Below, piece after piece: positions 20,133 through 32,383 of a stretch of 64,000 nt of DNA. The notes below the pieces were generated by a model. It was not told where the DNA came from, searched no databases, and saw only the letters and a program-made list of their open reading frames with translations. The DNA is from Blasia pusilla. Taxonomy: Eukaryota > Marchantiophyta > Marchantiopsida > Blasiales. The position numbers and the translations under genes were made by a program. The stretch is taken from positions 30,628,001 to 30,692,000 of the forward strand of contig CM114271.1 of assembly GCA_050084515.1 (NCBI GenBank), in the 5' to 3' direction. The number at the start of each line of letters is the position of its first letter. Positions within the stretch are counted from its first letter, which is position 1.

Positions 20133-23100
20133 TAAGAGTTAAGGCTAATACATAACCTCATCTAGGAGGTTACCCTACTTAACATGTCATCCATGATCCA
20201 TCTCTACTAAAGTCCGACACATAAGAATTCATCATTCCACCATAAAAGATGTTACATGTGTGTGATGGTCTGTCACTTTACTTCCTCTCTCCCCTAGGAT
20301 CTTTCACTCTCTAGTTGGAGATTGTGTAATGCGTTGACACCATGTTTAGATCTCCTCAATATCGGTGAACACACCATTTTATCTAGTGAACACAAATAGA
20401 TCTAGTAAATGTGTTGTAGCTCTTGAGGATGTGAAGATTCTGGCCGGAAGAATTTGAGAATTTCAGATCCAGTTTGTCACTTACCGGCCAAAAACCGAGG
20501 GTTCAGGGAGGGTGTCTTTGTATTCATACCTGTTTAGCTGGGTGGAATGACAAAATCTTCAAAAATTGCCGCTCGGTTTTGTAGAAACACTCGCTCGGTT
20601 TTGTAGAGACCGGAAATGTACCCTGAATCAATCCAACGTGTGATGGGTTCATAGAACATTCTTAGAAACTCAGATGCATGTGTAGATAGAGTGAGCTCAG
20701 TTAGAATGAGCTTTTTAAATGGATGGAGTGACTCGAGGTTCCAACTAGTTTGTGCGATTCGTCCTCGGATACCCATCGTGGAGGGTACGTATCCGACTCG
20801 CACGACAACCACGCTCCTGCGTGTTTTACGTGCGTGAAAGCCCTCCAAGGTGCTTGGTCCTGTCCGCACTTCCCGAGGTTTCCCGGCCAGAAATTCCGGG
20901 ACGCTAAGTGGGGGACAAGAAGTAAGAAATTGTACACAAGAGCCTGTGAACAAGGCAGAGTGCATCACTCTCCTCAAGTTCCGGGAGACTTTTGACCAGT
21001 TACTGTGCTCGGGCCGGAGTATGACGCCTTCGGGTCTGAAGGTCTGCTTTCCTCGCGAAGGAGAAGCTAGCGATTGCGTGGATTATGGGATTGATAATCT
21101 CTCGGCGGCGATTACTTCGCTTGACGATCTGATTTCCGCTCTAAAGTTAGACTCACTACGAGAGTCGGAGTTGGCTGGCGTCTTCCTGGAGGCGTATATA
21201 GCTACGTGCCTTGAGTGGGGCGATCCTGGAAAGAGAACGACATCGGATTCTTTAAGCTTCCGTCCATCAGATTGTACTTTATTAAGCTTCCTTCTCTCGC
21301 ACCGCACTGTACTGTAGCTAACCTTATTTAATTTACCTTATGGTCCAAGAGTCCCACTAACCGCGTTCGGAGACTCGCCTGGACAATCAAAACGCGCCTG
21401 GGCCGTTGACTCTAGCACTTACCCCAGGGCCCCACCCCAGCTGACACAGGCCGGATTGCGACCCGGCCCTAGGGTGGTGTTGGAGTGCATGTGCATCCCC
21501 AGCAGGATTCGTTTGGTTTAAGGCAAATTGGGCCGGTCATTCTACCAGTTCCCGTCAAATTTACTGGCTGGAAGAATGACTCGGGCGACCTAAATGGTCG
21601 TTAGGTTGTCCTCCAGTCGCTGGTCATTGATTGAAGGTGCCATTGGCAGGTGTACGCGTTATGAGAGTTCTTAGAGAAGGTTTATTGTTTCAAAACTATG
21701 CGGGGACCTAGGTCTTGTTCTAAAGTCACTCTCTTAGATCCTTCAAAGGACCAATTCCAATTAGATTTCCTCGGCCTTAGTTGACGGCGTCTTTCACAAA
21801 CTCGATCAAGTCGAGTTCCGTAGGTTTGGATAACCTCCACCATGAGACAATAGTGTAAAAGTCAGATTGAATGTAAGGAAGAAATAAATAATGAAGCAAT
21901 CTAGATGAGGTGATTTAAACCAGGGTTCGGGGAGTTTTTTCATGGGACCCGGTAAATTGCCGGGAATTTCCAGTCGGAAACAGTAATCCCCATTTTTGAA
22001 CCGGTTTTCAGATACTAAATACAAAGGACAAGCTCGAATCCAACCGGTTTCTCGTAGGCAGTTTTAAAATCAGTCGATAATTCTCGAATTTTACCAGCTA
22101 GCTTTACTCGTAACCCCGGATCTCCCCTATCATTGATTTAAACCAGTGAGGCGACCCAAAAACCCAAAAGTGGGGCGGGTTATTATAAAAAAACAATAAT
22201 ACTAAAATGTAAATGTACACATAGTATAAAAATTAAAAAAGGTGCTAAAGGGTATTGACATCTAATTTTGTGCATAGATGTCTTCGTTATTAAACGAGGC
22301 CAATACAAATCACAAAAAGAGATCATAATTCATACCATAATTCAAGGCAGGGATACATGACGTAGGCATTCCATGCAAACAACGGGGAGACACTAATATA
22401 GAGTTGAATGCACTACTAAAAAAACATATTAGACCAATCCGATGGGAACCTAATTGTTCGGTCATTTTTTTACATAATGTTATTAGTGCGTGTATATCTT
22501 CTAGGGCCATTTGGATCGAGCATTGAGTACTTATGTCAAAGTCTTACATACTAAGACATACAAAGGATGCTACAATTTAAAAAAAAAAGAAATCAATACA
22601 AAGATTTATAATGATAGGCCCGAAACCATAAAAGAGATGTTCGAATGAAGATTATGGTTCAAATGTGTGACAGATCATCAGATCATCGGTTACAAGCAGA
22701 CTTAATAGTCATCGAACCCACATAACATGTTCATAGTGTTGGCCCACGTTACTTTAGGGATTCGTTGGAGTACTATGGTGTCTCTACACAAAATGTGTAA
22801 TCCTACACGCATCTGGGGAACCGCAACTTAAGCCTTTAAGAGGGGCCATAATTACCTATCCTTATAATAAAATGTACAACTTAGTAATTTAATAAATATA
22901 CAAAACCTTCACGTATAACTTAAGAACGCACACTAAAACAGTGTTGGTTAAGAGTGCCACGATGAAGGAAAGGTGTTCGAGAGGTGTTCGAACGTCAAGA
23001 GGGCATTCTTTGGGCATATCACGTAAGGCTTGTAATATCGCGTGTAATAATTATTTTTTAATATTAAGACATAGTAGAATCCACCCTAGCTATTTAAAAA

Positions 23101-24080
23101 AAATTCATTACAATGGACATAGAAGGAAAAAATGTCTCGAGGAAGGAAGCAAGAAATGGATTTATTTTTTTGGCAACAAGCGAACAAAAGAAACCAAATC
23201 AATGAATTACATGTTTGATAACATGAAACAAATATGACATAAAAAATAAGACATGAACACTAGTGGTTGGTCACACATAAATGGACGGCAAGGTGAGTGG
23301 CCATCAACCACTTCAACTTGAAAAATCAACGCCAATGCTTGTGCACACAACATGTTGTAATACCACAAGATGCATTGAAGAAAATAAGTATCGACAATAG
23401 AGAGAGAAGGATTGTGAGAAGGGATGAGTTGATGATTCTTGAGGGAATGATGAGCATATGTTGCAAGAGAGAATTGACATACGCGTTTAAGTCCCCAAAA
23501 GCTTCCACTCCAAAAGGAATAAATCCAAATCACAAATAGCTAAGTCTATGGTGCCCACATTAGCGAGGAAAAGGGAAGTGAATAATGATCATGGGTCTAA
23601 GGAGGAAAGTCTTTGGTAGAATCCACCAAAGTCAAAACCTAGACTAGCTAATCGTGAGACTAGGAAGGGCGGAGAAACCAACTGTAGGGTTAACACTAGG
23701 CGAAACACGCAAGTGTCTTGTGACTAGCCTTAGGCAAGAAAGGGGCACAACTCCTCCTAGGGACAAAGGAAATTAAGGCAAGCAAGGTTTGAGACCTTGA
23801 AGCTATGTGCCTAGTCAAGGGCAAGAAGCAATCAATATGTCAATAGTCAAGATGGGAGAGACGTACGCGATGAGACTAGTAACGAAATGCAGAGGGTGGC
23901 AAGGTAACCATAACAAACCAAACGAGGAGTTAATACAAACGCTAGCCACAAGAAATGTGAAATGCGGGTCCAAGCTAGATTCAAGATGCTTTTAGGGACC
24001 TGAGAGTTGCATAATCTGCTGGAAGCCTCTGCCAAGTCATCTTAATGGATAACTAGTCAAACGTGGGTCCACGGGTCGCA
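20133..24080. other. Intergenic region, no gene recognised
   Basis: Open frames at 20534-20977 (minus) and 20850-21317 (plus, containing a DDLISALKLDSLRESELAG-like stretch) have near-normal composition, but I recognise no family in them. The rest is AT-rich and without long frames. A short direct repeat of GCTCGGTTTTGTAGA occurs near 20571 and 20592. The part after about 23560 may already belong to the leader or terminal repeat of the gypsy remnant that follows. Confidence 0.45.
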
Positions 24081-24744
24081 AACCACGTTTGGGTTGAGGG
24101 CCAAAATCAAGGGCATGAGGGGTACAATGGGAAAGGCGGGTTTTCCCCCCGAGTACCCTAGAAATATCTATAAGGGGGACTCTCTCCCCCTCTACCCACT
24201 TCAAGTCCTTGAACTAGGAACTAATCATTATGCATGTTTGGCCTTGTTTCGAGTTTGAGCTATAGGACACATCTTGAGGAATTAAGTGACACGCTTTGGT
24301 ATAGGCAAGCAACTTAGAGAGATTGGTCAAGGCTTGGAGAAGAAAATTTCTAGGGAGATGGTACACACTTAGGAAGACTCTACCCGATTAATGCTCGACA
24401 ACTTCTAGGCTTCTTGCAAAGAGCGCAATCGGTTATATAATTAAGTCTTTGGGACTCAACCTAAGTCTTCCGCTAGCAAAGCTTAAGTTTAGGAGTGTTT
24501 CAAGGTGAAACTAGAAAGAGTACAAGTCATACTCTATGACTTCGTATCAAAGAAAACCGCCAAATAGGCTACGGGTAGTGGGGGATTTTGGCGGCAATTA
24601 TCGGCATAGCCAAGGATGGAGACAAGCCCCATAAGGGAAAGAAGAAGGTCAAAGATCTTGAACTATCTTGGCTTAGGGAAGTTTTGAGGCATGCAAGGAA
24701 TAACCCTAAATGACCCGATTGATCTCTGATGGGACTTTGAGGAT

Positions 24745-25310
24745 ATGAGGAAATTCAACGAGTTACTCGATCAAGATGAGGGTTTAGAGGACAAAATGAA
24801 AATTGGAAAAAACTTATTGTCCAAGACTCTTGGCGACTCGTTTGAGGAACTTGATCTCAAGGGATTTGATGCTCTAAGGGGTGAACCCAAGGATTCACCG
24901 TCTGTGAATAGGAAGGTTAGCGGGGACACTTGGAGGAAAGGTGTCGGGGTTCAACCATCCATGAGTTTCAATGAGGTTCAACGCACTATCTTTGAGGCAT
25001 TGCATTGAAGGAAAAGCCACAAGTCCAAATAGACTATGTAGTTGGAAAGACCATGAAGGCATGTAGCTAAAATTTTTCTCATCCCCAAGGTATCAAGTAA
25101 GAGACATGAGGAAGGATTTTTCTGTGTACAGAGGCAAGATGGATGTCAAACGCCTCAATGAGTGGGTGACTAAGGGTGAGCACATTTTTTGGATCCACCA
25201 AGTTCCAAAAGCTAGGTGGGGAGTCGAGGCCTTTTTGAAGCTAGAGGCATATGCACTTACATGGTATCAAGAATTTTGTAAGGACCATTATACCATGAAG
25301 CCAGATTAGG
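24745..25310 (+). pseudogene. Remnant B gag fragment
   Basis: Two open segments (24745-25008 and 25106-25309) are separated by stops. The second carries LNEWVTKGEHIFW and LEAYALTWYQEF, which resemble the retrotransposon gag block containing A-L-x-W. The remaining gag up to about 25860 is too broken to read as one frame. Confidence 0.6.
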
Positions 25311-26518
25311 GGGTGCTCACCTTGAAAATGAGGTGTTTGGCCCCACAGAATCAAGTGATCCAAGACAAGATTCGATTGTGACAAATGCAGTCAAGAAGCT
25401 TGATCATAAGCTTCATTACTCAGTTCCAAGAATCGTTGATGGTGATTGATGATATGTCACATGCCAACCAAGTCTTCAATTTATGGAGGCAATGCCTCCC
25501 AAGTGAAACAGAAAATGAGGGAGAAAAGTGCAACATCTACATTTAAGTTTGGGAAGTTGAAGGCAGCCATTGATAGGGCTACTCAATTGATGGCAAGCAA
25601 TTTGAGTCTCAAGAAGTGAAGAAGGTGGTCCCCATTATGAAGGCAAGGATACCATTCAAAAAACAAGAGGAAACCCAAAGAGAAAAGGCCACAAGTGGGG
25701 TTAGAACCCAAAAGGTTCAAACCTTAACCAATACAAAGTTCCAAGCATGGGGCCACCTTCAGTGAACCGCGCACTAGAGGGTGTTATGTGTGCAATGACC
25801 CGAGATATTTCAAGGAACAGTGACCGAATGTGAAAGGGGCAAACACGAAGAAGATCAGACCTGTGCCATAATGAGCACAAGAAATCATCAAGGGCAAGAA
25901 CGTTGACCAAGTAAGGGAGACAACCGCCTTGACGTTTAGCATGATTGATTGGGAGCCTTTAGAGAATGAGTTGAGTGAAGGTTATGAGCCTCCAAAGGAT
26001 TTGCATCAAGATGCTAGTGAATGCCAATTTCTAGTTGAGGTACTGATTGTAGGGAAATTTATGGTTATGTTTATTGACACAGGGGTGAGGTGACTTGCAC
26101 CTTTCCAGATCCAAAGGCGGTGGAGAGGTTGGGAGTGCCAATAATCAACATCGACCAAACCCAAGTTGTGATCTATAAGGATGGACACTCGAGCAATACC
26201 TCCTCACAAACATTGAACATAAAGATGGTAATTCCAAGAGACAAGACTAAGTTTAGCACCAAGGAAATTTTCTAGATATGATTTTATCACTTGGGTTTTT
26301 GGGTAGACATGCTATAGGTATTAAATCAGCCAAAGGCAAAGTAGAGGTTCTTCTTGCTGATGGAAATATCATGATGATTCTTGAGATTCAAAGAGCAAAT
26401 TTTCATCCTCAAATTTTGAGGGTTAATCAAGTAAAGCATGTTGCTCAATTGATTTTGGCCAAGCAAATTGTAAAGGATCTCAAGGGTGGGTTCCAATGTT
26501 GGGGAGTCACACTGAAAT

Positions 26519-27394
26519 TTGTGGAGTCTGAATGTTGAACCACTTAAGAAGGAACTAAAAACAAACATTTTGCCTACAATGAGGAAAATCTTGGTAGGAT
26601 TCACGAATGTCTTAACGTGGGAATTTCCGAAAGGGTTGTCGCCTAGACAAAACGTGGATCATAAGATCAAACTCAAACCCAAACTATCCCCGATGGCAAG
26701 GAACACTTGGAGGATGACTCCCCAAGAAAGGAAACTCTTATATGAGCACATCAAGGTATTGGAGGAATGCGGGTTCATTTGCGCGAGCAAGTCGCTGTTT
26801 GGAGCCTCTTCCCTTCTCATCTCAAAGAAGGATGGGTCTATTCACTTGTGCGTGGATTATAGGGTATTTAAAAAAATGACCATCAAGGACAAGTATTCAT
26901 TGCCTTTGGCAAATGACTTGTTTGATGAAGTGGCAAGGTCCAAGAATTTTACCAAGATTGACGTAAAGGAAAGGGTATTACCAATTCTGAAGCATTGAAG
27001 AGGATGAACATAAGACCATGATGAGGACCAGATTAAGAACCTATGAGATCCTAGTGATGCTATTTAGACAAACTAGTGCCGCATCTTAGGATTTTATCTC
27101 TTAGGATCCATTAGATAGAGGGGTAATTTTGTCTCTTAGGATCCGTTAGATAGAGGGGTAATGGTGTTCTCCGATAATATCCTCATATATTCAGTGATTC
27201 AAGAGGAACACAAGGTTCTACTTAAAGAAGTCTTGGGATGTTTGAGGATGAACAATTTTTTTGCAAAACCTTCTAAATGTTGCTTCATAATCCAAGAAGT
27301 GGAATTATTGGGGCACACGTTCACAATGGAAGACAAACAATCCAATTGTGATATGCTAGAGGCTATCAAGTATTGTCAACACCAAAGAATTTGA
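26519..27394 (+). pseudogene. Remnant B reverse transcriptase
   Basis: MTPQERKLLYEHIKVLEECG, FGASSLLISKKDGS, CVDYRVFKKMTIKDKYSLPL and NFTKIDVK are the gypsy RT finger and palm blocks. After a damaged stretch containing a 31-bp direct repeat, VFSDNILIYS replaces the usual (Y/F)(L/I/V)DD box, and LLGHTF marks the thumb. The second catalytic Asp is lost (DD to DN), so it is inactive. Confidence 0.8.
27097..27162. repeat. 31-bp direct repeat inside the RT remnant
   Basis: TCTCTTAGGATCC-A/G-TTAGATAGAGGGGTAAT occurs at 27097-27127 and 27132-27162 with a 4-bp spacer and one mismatch. It is a local duplication in decayed coding sequence. Confidence 0.85.
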
Positions 27395-27493
27395 CCGAGA
27401 TATGATGATGTGTTGGATTTGTAACCTTCTATAGTCTATGAAGAGATATCCAAGATTATCCAAGGTTGCTAGACTAATCTACGACTTCACGCC

Positions 27494-27932
27494 AAGGTTG
27501 CGCACGGAAATTTTTTTGTATGTGCGGACATGTCTGTCCTATGGATGGACATGTTTGTGCGTGCTCGCAGCCGCGGTTGGTCCTCCCGCAATGTAGAGTG
27601 GGGCTTAACTAGTGTACACCCAATCTAGTGACCCGTCGCCCGTTCTTGCCACCCATTTTATAGCCCACATGTACACCAAGCCCATAGAGGTCCGCATCAA
27701 GCCTGCTTGGTCCATACCATCCCGCAATAGGTCTGTGCAGGACCTGCATTGGCCCACGGTAGGCTCGTAGAGCTGGCGAGGGCTCGTAGTCCGCACCCGT
27801 TCTCATGTTCCAAGCCCCCATAGGCAACCGAGGTACCAAAAACACCTAGGTAGATGACTGATTGGGTATATATGGGGACATGTGTGGACTTGTTCATCCC
27901 ATGGACGGACAAGCTTGTTTCTATGCAGCCTT
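27494..27932 (+). mobile_element. Small DNA-transposon-like element, copy 1
   Basis: The segment is bounded by AAGGTTGC (27494-27501) and GCAGCCTT (27925-27932), an imperfect inverted terminal repeat. It interrupts gypsy coding blocks: LIYDFT lies before it and RNase H after it. A related segment in opposite orientation lies at about 45603-45836 and shares CCAAGGTTGC-G/A-CACGGA and the GGAC...TGTC motifs next to it. It has no long coding frame and is GC-rich relative to its surroundings. The family is uncertain and no clean target duplication is seen. Confidence 0.5.
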
Positions 27933-28160
27933 ACTTGAGGCATAAAGCAATGATGTTTCAACTTTCAATGGTCTAAGGAATGTTAGGAGGAAGTTGAACA
28001 ACTAAAATTTCTAGTAAGAGACCCCTATATATGTACTAAAGTTTCAAAAAATTGGGATGCCATTCAAACTTTGTGATTGGAGGAGTATTGAACCAAATGG
28101 GTCAACCAGTTTCTTATGAGTCGACCAAGTTAGAAAATTTTTGGGGGATCCACTTATGAT

Positions 28161-30336
28161 AGGGAGATATATGCAAGGTTTAGGGTTTAGGGCACATTTT
28201 GAATCAAGTCGATGTGGCCACATTGACTTGATTCAAAATCACAACCCAATCTCGACGAAGATCAAGAGTGGAGTATAACCTAGGAGGAGGAAGTTCAAAG
28301 ATCTTAAGAACTTTCACAAACCCCAACATAAATGGCATTTTTCAAAACTTGAGAAGATGAGAACAAATTGAACCTTGTGATAATACTTTGCAAAACTTTG
28401 AACAATCCTCTATTTTCTCTCTTCATGTTTTATGATTCATGCATCAACGTGGGGCATGTTACTTTGGTTGATGGTTGAGGTGCTTAAATGTCTCCCCATA
28501 ACCAAGTCTTCGTCTCCAGTTATTTCCACAAGTACACGACACGCTTCCAAAAGTACACGGCAGCCTCGACCGGTTCCTCCTCAAAACCAGCCCCGAGTTT
28601 TACTTGTCCGGGTGCTAGTTATTATGACACGGTTACTTACTTTGTACGAACTCCTACATTGGAGACTTTAGATCCTATGAAGTCATGATACTAACACGAT
28701 ACACCTTAGTATCCAACTGGCATCCTATAATTTTCTGTACAAAAGGTGGTAATACTTGTGACTTCTAATACTTGTTAGTTTTGTTAACATCTTTTAGATT
28801 TCGAGTCATTTTTGCATTTTCATTGTTGGGTAGCTGGAGCTTCGACTCTACAACGTTTTAACGTGGAGAATGAAAGTACCTGGAAACTTTATCATAGGGG
28901 AAATGCAAATTACATAACATGCGTGTAACTTGGGAGTTGGGGGAGGCATGCTTGGATTCGAGACATGCTTTATACCTTGGAGAGAGTGGAAATTGACTCT
29001 AATTTAGTTTAGGAAGTGAGACACTAACTCTCGGGAATCAAGTGGTATAACAAGATCCTGAATAGGTTGTAGAAAAAAGAATTACTTCCATCGGAGGTTT
29101 TGGAGATTTCACCGGTTCGTCACGTGTGTTTCCTATTCTTATCTCTTACAATGGGAGTTAACGCACGCTCCGCTCCTTTGGAACGTCTGAATATATATAA
29201 ATTAGCCACACTTCTAGCTTCTACGGTCGTTCATTGATTGGTTTGACTTACAGGTTCATAGTTGTTTTGAAGTCAAACACAAAGTTTTTTTTTAGGGTGT
29301 TCATTTTATTTTATTTATAATTGATTGGAGCTTTCTAGTTTCTCCTCTCCATCTCTTTTGTCATGCCCACCGTGTTTGCCAAACGAGACGTGCTCTTCAC
29401 TCTCTTTTCATTTGATAGTGGTAACGGATAGTTGAAAACCTTATATTATCTAAAATCGATTTTGGTATGGGTGTCTACTCCATGACAGCACCCCAAAGTC
29501 AATGTTTCCATAGGACACATTGGTCAAGAGAGGTGCCAAGTTAGAGACCCTTTACGTTATTATTCTTGAGTTTTTCTCTTGCATTAGTCACAAAACTCCC
29601 TTTTTGTGTAATGAATTCAAAATATGTTCAATAATCCCTTTTTCCACCCCTACTAAATATGAGTAAATCAGGTTTTATAAATATTTTCTGCCACCTTTAA
29701 TTCGTGGCTTTCACTGTAAAGCCAGACCGAGTCATGAGATGTGCACCATGTCCGCCAAGATGAGCTGGCCCAATACACGTCCTCCAGTGGTACGACATTT
29801 TACCATAGATCGTTCTCCAAATTTAGAGTTGTATCAACGAACGATTGATCATTGTAAATCGTCTTGTAGATCATGTGTACCTGCACATGGAGCTACATAC
29901 AATGTCACGTACACTTGGGGATACTCAAACCAGGCTTACAGAAACTCGGCACGTGGATAGAACTTCCCGGGTCCCAGGAGCATTCGACGGGGGAGAAATG
30001 CACATATAAGAAGGTCACGGGATCGAAGTCACGGGGTCCGACGGATGGGTTTCTGAATCTTGAAAGTAAACGGTACGGATCACAGATTCTGACAGTACCC
30101 GTCCGACCCCCTATCCATGAAACAGCAAGGTATCTCTAACTCACACTGATGAGCTAAATAATTGTCGAGGACAGCTTTGTGGATCGGCACTCTATGAGCT
30201 TGAAATGGTTTTTTTGTTCGTGTATTGGTCATGAAAGAGAATCATGTTGTGGGTGGCTCAGATCCGTGACAAAAACTTGACGCTTCGCATTTACTCGGGT
30301 CTCGCAGATTCATGGTGAGGACCACTTCGAATCGCA
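28161..30336. other. Intergenic region with a 42-bp palindrome
   Basis: Apart from the palindrome at 28197-28238 I see no gene. Short frames near 28432-28690 and 29739-30139 show no recognisable motif. The last 300 bp before 30337 may include the promoter and 5' UTR of the RRM gene, but no clear TATA box was identified. Confidence 0.45.
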
Positions 30337-32383
30337 ATGAGTCTGTCCTCGCGGGTATGGCTGGCTGATTTCTCCCGTGATCAGCGGCTGAATTCTGATT
30401 TGGAGTTTCTTCGTGGATTTGCTTCGACAGTCAATTGCAAATCAGGGCATCCATCTTTCGAGAATCCACGAGGTGAGCTAGATTGTGAAAATCTGAAATT
30501 ACACGAAACCTCTATCGTCTCTCTCGCTCTGTGGTCTGCCACAAATCTTTCCATCGTGGTAAGCAGGAGGACACATCAGTGATCATATAAACTGTGTGAA
30601 GAAGGGGTTTGAGCCGACTTCGTGGTCGGCATACTACAACATCCCAGACACTACGCGGGAAAAAATAACCCGGAGAGTTGGCGACTGGTGGAAAGTGACG
30701 ATGGGTGAGGCTCCAAACGTAGTTCTGCCGCCGGAGCACAACGAGGCAAAGGCAGCAGCCGCCGTGGAGGTTGACGCAGCGGACAGTGGCCCGCATCAGG
30801 TTTCTTCTAAATATGGGAATTCGAAGGCAATGACGACTCGCAGTCCGAGACCTACAAATGTGGTACATGAAAAAGCCATCCCAAGTGAATCAGACGAAGA
30901 GTCGGACGGTGATGACAGCAGCTCTTGGACAGCTCCAGCGACGACGCCGAGAACCACAGGAAGGAAGCCGGAGGAGAGAAGCGACTACGACACTGATACA
31001 GATCTAGAGTCCCTATTCAACAACGCAGGGGCAGGCGCCTTTACGACCAAGCAGGGGATTCATGAAAGCGCATCCACGACTTCTACCCATGGCATGCCAA
31101 CGGGTCCGAACACTGTCATCGCCGACGACAAGACACAGAGCAAATTACCACGACGGAGGTGGAGGGATGCGAAGCGTGGCCGGGTAATAGACTACGACGA
31201 CAGTGATTATAGTTCTGGAGATTGTGAGGACGTGACAGCACAAGGAGCTTCCGGTGCAGTGGATTTTTGGTCTGGCTCAAGTCCCATGAAATCCAGAACT
31301 TCTCGACGTCGAGACCGCTTAGAGGAATGGAATGACCGGGGCTCTTCAAGTGATGAGAATGGTGGCAGCGATGACGACATGCGTACGGATTCCTATTTGG
31401 CGAAGTCAGCCGGGAAAATTCCCAGTTTTGCGTCTAGTAAGTCTTCGGTGAGCAGGAATCAATATTATTGGAGGGATGACACCGACATTCTGAGGTCCAA
31501 AGTTTCAGGTAATCACGGAGAAGTTGGCTCTCGTTCTCTGAGGTTGGATTCGGATTTCAGAAGTAAGCATCTTGAAGCAGATAACTTGCCAAAAGCACTA
31601 AATTTCAAGGAGCTTCAACCTCAACCTAGGAAGAGGAACCATGGGAGCAGTGCTTCCTTCTCAGGTGTTTCCGGTTCCCACTTGCGGGGTAAGACAGAGA
31701 AGATATTTCACTCGTTCCAGAAATTTGGGAGTGGATCGGACGAAGAGGAGAGCAAGACAATCGCCGTGAGGAATCTGGCGTCGACAGTGACGGAGGAGAC
31801 TCTCCGCGAGTTCTTCGGTGGGGTGGGAGCTGTGGTGAACGTACAGAGGCGGTTTGGATCTGCCAATTGTGCCTACGTAGAGTTCAAATCCACCGCTGCC
31901 GCGAAGAAGGCGGTGCAAAAGAATGGCACCAAGCTGCATGAGAGAGTTATCATTTGTGATCTTGCTCAAAAGAACTCTACATTCCGACCAAAAAGTGCAG
32001 AGCCACCTTCCGAACTTGCCCAGGAGCCCAGCGAGGCTCCCCTATCCGCTCTCGACTATCTTGCGACACTCATAAAGTTGGATGTACCTGGAGATTCGAA
32101 AGGCAGGGATCGAATCGAAATGGCGACACGTTCCATCAGATTGAAAGGTCCGGCGAGAGATTACGGAAGCACTCATGTTTCATCGGGCTCCTGGAACTGC
32201 AATATTGACCGACAGGTTCAGCCACTGGATGATTCACCCGGAGATTCACAACCTACGACGAGAAGAGGAAGTCTTCGAGGGCTCAGAAAGTTGTCGCGGT
32301 CTTGGGGCAAATTCCGACGGAAATGCACGGGCCGGTGGAACAGCTGTAAGAACTGGTGGCCATGGACCAAGCGGGCCCGATGA
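30337..32383 (+). CDS. RRM-domain protein with acidic, Ser-rich N-terminal half (2 exons)
   Basis: I model exon 1 at 30337-30472 and exon 2 at 30567-32383, with a 94-bp intron (GTGAGC...AAGCAG). The splice phase fits exactly (one base plus two) and the joined frame is open for 650 residues to TGA. One RNA recognition motif lies at about residues 442-510: RNP2 is TIAVRNLA (codons from 31757) and RNP1-like is NCAYVEFK (near 31867). The region before it (about 100-430) is rich in Ser, Asp, Glu, Arg and Lys, with acidic clusters such as DTDTDLES and DYDDSDYSSGD. The C-terminus is very basic (RKLSRSWGKFRRK). This composition fits a nuclear RNA-binding protein. The N-terminal KGFEPTSWSAYYNIP block is not one I recognise. 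Start choice: first ATG of the upstream frame. Confidence 0.72.

Larger units (their letters stand above)
24081..28160 (+). mobile_element. Decayed Ty3/gypsy element (remnant B)
   Basis: Fragments in gypsy order are visible: gag (24745-25310), a damaged zinc knuckle (CYVC near 25780), a protease-like FIDTG (near 26080), RT (26519-27394) and an RNase H tail (IGGVLNQMGQPVSYES near 28065-28125). A promoter-like ACCCTAG...CTATAAGGG lies near 24160, suggesting a 5' terminal repeat just upstream. Many stops and frameshifts are present, and the RT catalytic box is mutated. A DNA-transposon-like element (27494-27932) is nested in it. Long dead. Confidence 0.78.

Noticed and set aside
25701-25910. Minus-strand 69-codon frame
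   Set aside because: It is a shadow of the decayed gag region with no motif of its own.
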